A stretch of DNA of 64,000 nucleotides from the NCBI GenBank assembly GCA_037157565.1, contig JAZHRO010000063.1, positions 156,166,501 through 156,230,500 of the forward strand. The letters are read 5' to 3'. The stretch's first letter is position 1; every line of letters begins with the position of its first letter. The DNA is from Thalassia testudinum. Its lineage: Eukaryota; Streptophyta; Magnoliopsida; Alismatales; Hydrocharitaceae. Made by a program: the position numbers and the translations under genes. Of this stretch, positions 1-7,666 are shown piece by piece. The notes beneath the pieces were generated by a model. It worked only from the letters and a program-made list of their open reading frames with translations, was not told the origin of the DNA and searched no databases.

Positions 1-123
1 ATTTCTTTTGGTTTGGTAAAAATCGATCTCTGTATACTTAATTTATCTTAGCTCAGAATCGCTTTATCGATTGATTTCTTGTCTTTGTTTTACTTGAGGA
101 CTAACAAAAGTTAGGCATGAGGG
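1..123 (+). other. 3' end of internal region of outermost element G, with polypurine tract
   Basis: Noncoding sequence ending in a polypurine tract (AGGCATGAGGG, about 113-123), preceded by GAGGACTAACAAAAG. The same arrangement, GGGACTAGCAAAA then GCATGGGGG, lies immediately before the 3' LTRs of A, C, D', E and F. I therefore read this as the 3' end of another Athila-like element whose body lies left of the window. Confidence 0.6.
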
Positions 124-388
124 TGTTACGAAGTCATATTCAATTAGATAATTCATGCTTAACTCAGGCTAGTTTGAGGGTATTTTAGGTATAATTACAT
201 TAGGTTAGTGCATTATAGGCATTAATGCATCATATTGTAAATAATGCATTTTAAGGGAGCTTAGCTTGATAATGCATATTAAGATGCATTTTTCTATCTT
301 TACCATAACTAATTCCAGGTCTTAGATTGAGCCCTACACCAAAATTAATTTAATTGGGCTCAACCATCCTCAATTAGACTCACCCAAC
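124..388 (+). mobile_element. Partial 3' LTR of element G
   Basis: Starts with TG (TGTTACGAAG) directly after the polypurine tract and is cut at 388 by element C. The rest of this LTR should lie beyond the right edge of the window. The bases next to C are CCAAC (384-388), the expected left copy of C's target duplication; the right copy is outside the window. No second copy of the LTR is available, so the call rests on position. Confidence 0.5.
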
Positions 389-395
389 TGATTGC
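389..395 (+). repeat. First seven bases of the C 5' LTR, left of insertion B
   Basis: TGATTGC matches the first seven bases of the C 3' LTR at 48362. ATTGC (391-395) is repeated at 29241-29245 and is the target-site duplication of composite B. This ties the left border of B to the C LTR and excludes an unrelated junction. Confidence 0.75.
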
Positions 396-1368
396 TGATG
401 TAGACACATTCATTTAGGTTAAAATGCCTATTTATACATGTTCCTAGGCTTAGATTTACATTCCATATTATAAATATTGCATAGCATGCATCATTCTGCA
501 TCTAAAGTAGTTGTGTATATTTTAGGTTAATTGCGTCCATTTTGTGGTCAGGAGAGAAAGAGATTTATTTCGGAGCATAAATTGACGATACGACCATGCA
601 GATCTGATCAAGACGACGATCAGAGTCCAATGCCTCTGAAATCGCCTTGATCAGAGTCCTGTAGCACCATATGTAGTCTGAGGAAAATCAACGGCCAAGG
701 GACTAGGTGACGTAATTCAGAGCTTCAAATGACAAATTCGACTGCGTGGATGGATTCAGGTCAATGATTGCAGCCCAACGGTGCGAAAATCGACTCAATC
801 CGACCTTTGTAGTAGCCTTTACAATGGAAAGAAGATGGAAGACCCAGATCGTGCCACGTGGTGCAACCCAGGTCACCCATGCGCACACACACACCATTGC
901 ACATGCATAGCAGTGCGGGTGCGCACGCGCGTGTGCGGAGGCACGCATGCGCAGCAGCGCAACAGCCGCACATGGGCGTGCACGTGGAGGTGCACGACAC
1001 GGGCGTGTGGGCTATCTTCAGCGAAGTTTGCGGTGGATCTTTAGCGATGTTTATGACCATCACTAAATGTCCTGTGTACGAATTTGATTCTTTCCTCCAC
1101 TATAAAAGGACCCCTACCCATCCCATTTTTCTTCATCTCTTCCTTTCTTCTTCTCACCGCCTCCAAGGCTCTATAGAGAGCTTGTCCCAAGCTTAGGATG
1201 CTCCTCTAGAGTAGAAAACCAGATATTTTCCCTCCTCTCATCCCCCTTCGTGGAGCATCTCACGGCCATCCTCTCACCTCCCTTCGGGAAGAAGATCCTT
1301 ACTGCGACTCCGTCTTGCCCCGCCCCCTATCCTCCGGCTCCGTTGTCATTCATCCCACTCCTCACCAC
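396..1368 (+). repeat. Left LTR of B, first part (plus orientation)
   Basis: Begins TGATGTAGACAC and matches the reverse complement of 28260-29240 with moderate divergence. It contains a TATA box at 1101-1107 and a stretch rich in alternating CA/GC (about 880-1010). It is interrupted at ACCAC (1364-1368) by element A and resumes at 9582. Total LTR length without A is about 1.42 kb. Confidence 0.85.
1101..1107 (+). promoter_or_regulatory. TATA box of left B LTR
   Basis: TATAAAA in the context CTCCACTATAAAAGGACCCC. The opposite-facing right LTR has the same box at 28503-28509 on the minus strand, so the two LTRs would fire into the composite from both ends. Confidence 0.6.
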
Positions 1369-1773
1369 TGATTAGCCCATAGTTGTGGGTTATTTAAGTA
1401 CTTAAGTGCCTACACATTAGGTTAATTCTAACATTTATTTAGTATAAATTAGGATGTAAATAGATTAATTCATAATTTTAATCTAATTACATAATCCATA
1501 CATTGCATTCATATCTTAAGTGCATTTAGAATTAGCTTAGAATAGCATTCATCTAATTAGATAACCAATTAGGTATATTGTTTTTATTAACATAGAAGTT
1601 GAGGGTCTATACATAAATAACCCTAATATTTTAATAATATTTGCTTTATTCGTCTTCTTTCAGAACGGCTGGCTGCCGCTCCAACGCCCGGCTGCTGCAG
1701 TGATGAAGCCATTCAAGGGGGAGCGGATGTGGTGGATCTGGTCGGCGGCTGATTTCAAAATTGTTCAAGACAC

Positions 1774-1780
1774 TATAAAA
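1774..1780 (+). promoter_or_regulatory. TATA box of A 5' LTR
   Basis: TATAAAA in CACTATAAAAGGAGC, about 405 bp into the LTR. The 3' LTR has the same box at 8072-8078. Confidence 0.65.
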
Positions 1781-2038
1781 GGAGCACGGAAGCTGCCGGC
1801 TGCAGCAGGCCTCCGCCACCGACTCACCACTGTGCAGAGAGATCCTCTCTCTTCCATCCACACTGCCGGCCTCTACCGTGGCGGCGAGTCTCCACCACCG
1901 TGGGCGTGTGGTGTGACAGGCCACACCGCCATCCGGAGCTCGCCCGCATTACCGTGAGCACCTTAGCGTGCAACTCCCTCGCCGTCGTCGCCGACCACCG
2001 TCACCAACCTACTGATCAGCCACCCTCTCAGTAACTTA

Positions 2039-2066
2039 AGACGTCTGGGAAATTTCCCAGACGTCT
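2039..2066 (+). repeat. 28-bp perfect palindrome with GACGTC cores
   Basis: Arms AGACGTCTGGGAAA and TTTCCCAGACGTCT with no spacer. It lies downstream of the TATA box, so it is probably in the transcript. The second copy is at 8336-8363. Related inverted GACGTC pairs occur in the C, D1, D' and F LTRs. Confidence 0.85.
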
Positions 2067-2199
2067 GAAGTTACCCGCTCACTTCACCGCACACGCCTGA
2101 AGTCGCCTGCAGACCCCTTCCCGCACCTGCAGAACCTTCAGCGCACCCACGTCCGTCAACCTTCAGCTCAAACACGCACAACCGCCTGCAGTCCACGCC

Positions 2200-2800
2200 G
2201 TTCACCACTGTGTCTGCAGAACCGCCAGCAACCGACCTCTGCGCCCTCCACCGCTCACTGGCTGCTGCAGATCAGCCCGCGCTCTCCTCCAACGCCTGCA
2301 GACCAGCCTGCAGCATCCTCCAACAGCCGCCTGCAGCTTCCACCGCGCAAGCGCCCCGCCTGCAGCTTCCACCGCGCAAGCGCCCCCTCTGCAGCTTCCA
2401 CCGCACACGCCAGCGCCCGCCTGCAGACGCCCGCCTGCAGACCACCGCGCGCCAGCGCCCTCCGCAGACCTTCCGCGCGCCCACGCACAGCCACCTGCAG
2501 AACCGCCAGCAACCGACCTCTGCAGCTACCACCGCAGCCACGCCAGCGCCCGCCTGCAGACGCCCGCCTGCAGACCACCGCGCGCCAGCGCCCTCCGCAG
2601 ACCTTCCGCGCGCCCACGCACAGCCACCTGCAGAACCGCCAGCAACCGACCTCTGCAGCTACCACCGCAGCCACGCCTCCGCGCGCCAGCGCCCGCCTGC
2701 AGACCACCGCAGCCACGCCTCCGCGCGCCAGCGCCTTCCGCAGACCTTCCACGCGCCCACGCACAACCGCCTGCAGCACCTCCGCCGGAGCTCGTCCGGC
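2200..2800 (+). repeat. CpG-rich tandem repeat block in A LTR
   Basis: Many copies of CGCCTGCAGA and CAGCGCCC. A unit of about 133 bp is repeated in tandem (starts near 2441 and 2574), with shorter variants around it. The second LTR carries the same block at about 8497-9097. Long ORFs on both strands here are by-products of the stop-poor composition. Confidence 0.75.
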
Positions 2801-3281
2801 CACCTCCGGCCGCCGCGCGACTCGCCGTCACCACCGATTCGAAGCCCTTGATCCAAGGGACCTCCGCCGAGCTTCCCGCGCCCAGCCATCGGCTCCTCGT
2901 CGCGCAAGACAACGGGGAAAAATTCCCCTGTTTTGCTACAGTAAAGCATTGATTAAAATTTACATTTTCTGCCATTGCCAGATTTTATTCATATTCTATT
3001 CAGTCTGCATTGCGGAAAATATCCTGTAGTTTATCATAATTGCCATTTCAGCATTATTTCTTGCTTAAACCTTAATCTAAAGGCAATCTTGACTTGGTTC
3101 TTGTCCAAATTGACTCCGAACAAACATTTTTAAGTGGCGCGAATTTTAATACGTTATTGCCTCCCTGTGGAAACGACCCGCTCCTCTGCGAGTGGTTATT
3201 TCTTGTTAAAAATTGATTAGTCGATTTTTCCACCACATTAAACTACAAACGACTTAAAAGCGAAGGATCGACACGATCAAA

Positions 3282-3299
3282 TGGCGCCGTTGCCGGGGA
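3282..3299 (+). other. PBS of element A
   Basis: TGGCGCCGTTGCCGGGGA, complementary to the 3' end of tRNA-Asp including CCA, two bases after the LTR end. Perfect match to the Athila-type PBS. Confidence 0.9.
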
Positions 3300-4563
3300 G
3301 GCAACAGACGCAATAATTTCGCCTAATTTTATTTTCATTATTTGTCAATTGCACAGAGATTTGACCATCTATTATTTTCTTTTCTGTGCGAGAAATTTTG
3401 TGCAAGAATCAGCCACTGTGAGAGGCGACCCTTGACGTCGCCAGACGAGAAGTGGACAAGCAATTTTGAAAGGAGGAGAAGGACGAGGACGCGACGGACA
3501 CCACTGTATTTAATCACTAATTTAATTAGAATAGAATTAAGACTGAAGACTTAATTTTTCATTACAGTTAGTTTGAAACCCTTGTTCTGGGGCATATTTT
3601 GAGGGGTTTGTTCCCTGATTTTGTTTTGGACCCATGTTGGGTAATTTTTGGGAGCCTGTTCCCTTTTCTTTATATTTAGGTTTATTTTTTTTTTTTATTA
3701 TTATTATTTCTTTTATTTGCTTGTGCATAAGTAGTTCTAAAAAAAAATAGAAAAAGAAAAAAAAACGAGCTGCCTGCTAGAAGCTGCCTGCCCTAGGACG
3801 AACCATTTAGGTCTGTATGAGCAGCCTCTAGATTTGCTTTTCTGCATTGCGTACATTTTTGCATCGAAGATCGCTGGAGGCAAGGTACGCATTCTCTTAC
3901 TTTGCATCCTATTTTTGATCACGCATTGCATTTGGGATTTAATGCGAAGACCACCTAATCTGTACTGAATAAATCTAACAAGTGGTCACATTTTTTTTTT
4001 TTTAGAAAAAGGACTAATTAAAGGAAGGACATTTTAAAAACCAAGGATTTCATTTTCAAACTTGGCGTGCGATTCAAAGTTTAAAACCTTTTACGGTGTA
4101 TGCACACTTATTTCACTTGCACCACGACACGCTTCTAGACACTCCTTAGGTTTGGAAATACTAGGACAAGAGCCCTCCTTTCGTTGGATTCTGAAGTGTT
4201 CGGAACTTGAGATCAAAGGTTTTGTAAATCCAAAGAGGGGGATACCCTGTCACGGATTTTTGGGGGTAGTTGAGGAGCACCGCGAAAGCACAGCTTCAAA
4301 GGAAGGCTTAGGCCTACTTGCATCCCTCGATCTTCCGTCTTTGGATTTACTTGACCATTTGAGATTTAGGGAAGAACACCTAAGCTCCAACTAGGTCTTT
4401 TTAGGCGAGCCGTAGGTCGACAATAGGCGCGTAAATTGATTGAACAAATTGTATTGTCACCTGCAATCTGACTTAAAATCAAAAGCCTAAATTGGGAAAG
4501 ACCTAAAAGGTCCTTTTTGAATTGTGTCTTGCTTGGGGAATTCTGATTGAAGTGTGAGTTAGG
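3300..4563 (+). other. 5' leader of element A
   Basis: About 1.26 kb without a convincing ORF. It contains T- and A-rich runs (3680-3770), a donor-like AAGGTACGC (3882-3890) and a stretch around 4190-4390 that gives a 110-codon ORF with no recognisable family. By position it should carry the packaging signal. I see no clear match to the D'/F leader block. Confidence 0.6.
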
Positions 4564-6135
4564 ATGGACCACATTGATTTTCATCCTTTCACATCTTGCC
4601 CACACCCTCACCCCCACTCTGCATCCTTCGATCCCAGACGCCGAGATGGTCCATTCCTTGATGGACATAATGACAATCATTGGGATCCGTTTTACTCCTA
4701 TTATAGGAGTATTGGCCTAGTTAAGCCCCAAATTAGTGAGCAGAACTCAGGAGCGGGATTTGCTTTGCCCAATATCCCACATACCAAAGAAATACCCAAC
4801 CCACCCTCCCTGAAAACTTATAATGGTTGGACAAACACTCCTGGGTACTATAAGCCTGAGCCTGACTTCTCTTATGATAAAAATGACCTCTCCTCTTTGA
4901 AGATGGAAATACAGAAAATGCAAAATGAAATGAGTGAATTGTTAGGAGAATCTTTGAGAGCAGGCCAACAAGAAAGAGATGAAATTAGCCACCCAATCTG
5001 CCCCATTGACGATGACGTACACCCCTCTACAATAGATGCATCTCCCGTAGGAAAGCTACACTTTAAGTTGAAGGGAAATTCTGGGGAGAATAGCTACTTT
5101 TCGAGGATCGATTTTGAAACCTCCCCATTAGATGACACTTCCTTGAGAGATCTACACTTTAGGTGGGAGGAAAATACACATGAAAGTAGCTATGCATTGG
5201 ATGAAGAATGGTGGCAACCCGAGGAAGATGATGATAAGGTTGAGTATCCACCTGAATTATATTGGAGTCAAAAGAAGGGAATGATGGTGCCATTGGAAGA
5301 CCTCGACCTAGATGATAGTATTTTCGTGACATTTGATGAAGTGGGTCAAAGTCAAGTTGTTAATCCTACCCTCCCTTCTGATCACGATATGGAACTCAAA
5401 CCCACCCTTAGGGAACCTAACCCTAAAGAAATTGACCTATCTGAGGAGTCTGATGTAACCAATGTAAATAATTTACCTCAGATAGAGCACCCTAGGGGAT
5501 CTGCTGAGATATTAAATGATTCTAGACCTCGGGTACATGATGAATTGTGTGATGAGGAGGAAGACGAATTATATGAGGAACCTACATTCAAGATTTGGAG
5601 TGACACTAAGGGTGATTATGTCTTATTTGAAGAGTTAGCCCCTGAGGATGTCACAAATTTGACCAAATTAGGTTTCCTTGGCACACCCATTGATGATATT
5701 TCTCCTCATGATAAAATGATGGAAAATTTGGAAGCAATTTCTAAGATTTATGTGGATTCACATATAGACTCCGAGGAAGATTTGAGTAAAGAACAAAAAC
5801 CCGGGGATGACATTAATAGGATAATCCCTAGATCTGTTGCTTCCAACCTGCCTTCATTCACTTCGAAGTCACCCTCTGATTCTCTTATATCTGAAAGCGA
5901 AATTGTGACTCCTGATGAAGAGCAGGAAGATCCACGTGATGGTGCAAGGAATGTTAGGGATGAAATTGAGGATTTAGAAAGAGTGTTTGGGATGGACACC
6001 AAGCTGATTAAACCCAACCTAGATCTTATGGCCATCCCACAACCTCGTAACTTGGACACCCTAGACGATCCTTGCCTTAGAGAATTGCTCATTTTTGTTC
6101 TGACTAGGGGCTTAACAGACCAATATTTTCTGTAA
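4564..6135 (+). CDS. Acidic ORF1 of element A, unknown function
   Basis: A 523-codon uninterrupted ORF occupying the place of gag-pol. I do not recognise the family and see no zinc knuckle, protease, RT, RNase H or integrase motif. Visible features: a His/Pro-rich N-terminus (residues 1-40), a likely coiled coil (about 109-140), two LHF-containing acidic repeats (164-185 and 196-215), and a repeated W-S-x-x-K-G-x-x-V-x-x-E-[DE]-L motif (W234-L247 and W345-L358) in a strongly Asp/Glu-rich centre. The ATG at 4564 is the first in the frame after the leader. Decayed ORFs of similar position and composition occur in C and F and a fragment in B. It could be a divergent gag or accessory protein; function unproven. 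Confidence 0.75.
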   Translation: MDHIDFHPFTSCPHPHPHSASFDPRRRDGPFLDGHNDNHWDPFYSYYRSIGLVKPQISEQNSGAGFALPNIPHTKEIPNPPSLKTYNGWTNTPGYYKPEPDFSYDKNDLSSLKMEIQKMQNEMSELLGESLRAGQQERDEISHPICPIDDDVHPSTIDASPVGKLHFKLKGNSGENSYFSRIDFETSPLDDTSLRDLHFRWEENTHESSYALDEEWWQPEEDDDKVEYPPELYWSQKKGMMVPLEDLDLDDSIFVTFDEVGQSQVVNPTLPSDHDMELKPTLREPNPKEIDLSEESDVTNVNNLPQIEHPRGSAEILNDSRPRVHDELCDEEEDELYEEPTFKIWSDTKGDYVLFEELAPEDVTNLTKLGFLGTPIDDISPHDKMMENLEAISKIYVDSHIDSEEDLSKEQKPGDDINRIIPRSVASNLPSFTSKSPSDSLISESEIVTPDEEQEDPRDGARNVRDEIEDLERVFGMDTKLIKPNLDLMAIPQPRNLDTLDDPCLRELLIFVLTRGLTDQYFL

Positions 6136-6560
6136 TGGAGTATCGGGTATGGATTGATGATTTCTTTAGTCAGTCCATTACCCTGGGGGTTTATCTCTAT
6201 ACCATTCCTTCCCCATTCTTTTTGGAGGATCCTTGTCATCCTACCCCTACCCCTTTGGAGGTTATTTTAACTGTTTATCCTTTAGAACCTCTTCTGGTGA
6301 CCTGGGAAGATTTCATTCCCATTTTAGTTGGGCGAGCATTTGCTATCGGGATTCATCATCAGCTCGCCAACATCCTAGGTTACCTATTTTCTAGGCCAAC
6401 TTTGCTTTCCTCATTTTTAGGGCCTATTTCTGCAATTCTTGAACCTGATTTGCAGGTTCTTCGGCTATTCAGCCCAGCTTTGACCCAGGTAATATCCTTC
6501 TATGCAATGAGGACATTGCAGATTTTAGGCATGGGGGGGTGTACTTGGGGATATACATAG
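6135..6560 (+). CDS. Hydrophobic ORF2 of element A, unknown function
   Basis: A 141-codon ORF whose ATG overlaps the ORF1 stop (TAATG, 6133-6137), one frame away. It has hydrophobic stretches (about residues 12-30, 40-70 and 85-105) and a motif IGIHHQLANILG (71-82) that resembles VGMHQQLVHIYG in the decayed ORF of element C (46105-46314). In C the equivalent part is in the same frame as the upstream ORF, so in A it may be a frameshifted C-terminal domain of ORF1, a reinitiated second protein, or a short env-like remnant. The ORF runs through the internal polypurine tract, so its last dozen residues are doubtful. Confidence 0.5.
   Translation: MEYRVWIDDFFSQSITLGVYLYTIPSPFFLEDPCHPTPTPLEVILTVYPLEPLLVTWEDFIPILVGRAFAIGIHHQLANILGYLFSRPTLLSSFLGPISAILEPDLQVLRLFSPALTQVISFYAMRTLQILGMGGCTWGYT
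6529..6540 (+). other. Internal G-rich polypurine tract of A
   Basis: GCATGGGGGGGT preceded by ATGAGGACATTGCAGATTTTAG. The same phrase with seven Gs lies 1.0-1.8 kb upstream of the 3' LTR in C, D', E and F. Confidence 0.6.
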
Positions 6561-7114
6561 CATAATTGCATACATTTGTACATATAAAAAAAAAAAAAGA
6601 GGTTTTGAGCTTAACTGGCTAGATCTTGCCGTCTTAAGCAAATCAGAACTCTAGGGTAGACTAAGTTAATTCTAGGGTCAAACTTTAGAAGCTAAATAAG
6701 CTACTAGCTTTAGACCTTTAGGGTCCTTTGTGGACTTAAAAACTTAAGTAGGAGTTAAGTTGCGGACCATTCTTCAAGAGGTTGAGGAAGGGAAGCTAGG
6801 GTTTGAGTTAAAAGGTGGGGTAGTACCTGGAGTCTTATTCTACCTTTTGGTTTACAGGTCCTTGTAACCCAAGCATCCAAATTGTTCACACTTGGTCTGG
6901 TAATTAACTTAATTTCTGAAAAGAGATTTGGTTCTCTTAGTTTTGACTTAAGAAAGGCTTGAAAACATATTTTGATTGGAAGAGTTCCCGCCGCAGGAGA
7001 GGTCGAGTATATACTCACCTTGAGGATGCGATGGTAACATATTACCTCCTCGGCGCTTGTCTCTTAGGATATCCATCCTACTGGGGGCATGTAAGCGCAT
7101 TGCGCGGTTCAGGT

Positions 7115-7262
7115 ACCATGGGCGGCCCTATCTCGAAGTGCCGATTGCCATAGGCCTGAATTCGCTTAAGAAATCCATGGGCGATACTATCTCGAAGTGT
7201 CGATTGCCAGGAGTTCTTGGGGTCGTTATGGGCGGTGCTATCTCGAAGCATCGAAAGCCAGG
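7115..7262 (+). repeat. Triple CATGGGCGG...TCTCGAAG...GCCAGG repeat (A)
   Basis: Three imperfect units of about 38 bp at 7115-7153, 7174-7211 and 7226-7262, each CCATGGGCGG then CTATCTCGAAG then TCGATTGCCA or TCGAAAGCCA. The same module, also in triplicate, occurs in D' (16775-16922, minus) and F (42399-42547). Confidence 0.75.
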
Positions 7263-7345
7263 CACCCTTCGAGGTATGGTAATGGGGACAATGAATCCGA
7301 CACAGGCTGTGTTGATAGCTGATCTGAGGTTAGACTTAGAAGAAT

Positions 7346-7346
<1 letters not shown>

Positions 7347-7385
<39 letters not shown>
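7347..7385 (+). repeat. Poly(A) run of 39
   Basis: Uninterrupted A tract in the A 3' region; probably microsatellite expansion. Length may be unreliable in an assembly. Confidence 0.8.
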
Positions 7386-7388
<3 letters not shown>

Positions 7389-7631
7389 TTTAACTCAAAT
7401 AACTCGGACCAATGCACAAGCACGGATGCTTTAATCTCAGGGATCAATAAACTTTAGGGTAGAGTCAGAAATCAGGGAAACTTGTGCTGGCAACTCGTCT
7501 TTAGCCGACCTAGTCTGTAACTTAGCAACTACTTAGGAACCTTGGGTTTAGAACCTGAACTTAATATGCTTCTGAAGGAAGACTAAGTGAGTTGACTAGT
7601 CTACTTAGAGTGCTAGGTTTCGCTTAATTTT

Positions 7632-7664
7632 GCTAGGGACTAGCAAAAACTAGGCATGGGGGTA
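7632..7664 (+). other. Stem-loop and 3' polypurine tract of A
   Basis: GCTAG-GGA-CTAGC (7632-7644) followed by GCATGGGGGTA (7654-7664), two bases before the 3' LTR. This is the expected primer for plus-strand synthesis. The stem-loop is repeated upstream of the same tract in C, D' and F. Confidence 0.8.
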
Positions 7665-7666
7665 TT

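Larger units (their letters stand above)
1369..3279 (+). repeat. 5' LTR of A
   Basis: 1911 bp, TGATTAGCC...GATCA. The first 400 bp are AT-rich. A TATA box follows at 1774-1780, then a CpG-rich downstream part with GCCTGCAGA-type repeats (about 2200-2800) and a 28-bp palindrome (2039-2066). The last 150 bp hold the U5 block GCCTCCCTGTGGAAACGACC. Confidence 0.93.
6561..7631 (+). other. 3' noncoding region of A
   Basis: About 1.07 kb. It contains TCTCTTAGGATATCC and GGGGGCATGTAAGC (7060-7095), a triple motif repeat (7115-7262) and a run of 39 A (7347-7385). No coding signal beyond short chance ORFs. Confidence 0.7.

Noticed and set aside
2210..2851. 213-codon ORF on + and overlapping long ORFs on - in the A LTR (repeated at 8507-9148)
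   Set aside because: All frames are open because of the CpG-rich, stop-poor tandem repeat; peptides are low complexity and lie in LTR sequence.
3282..3299. tRNA-Asp gene fragment
   Set aside because: Only the 18 bases complementary to the tRNA 3' end are present, at the correct place for a PBS.
7115..7262. CRISPR-like repeat array
   Set aside because: Only three imperfect units with unequal short spacers in plant retrotransposon 3' sequence; no relation to CRISPR.
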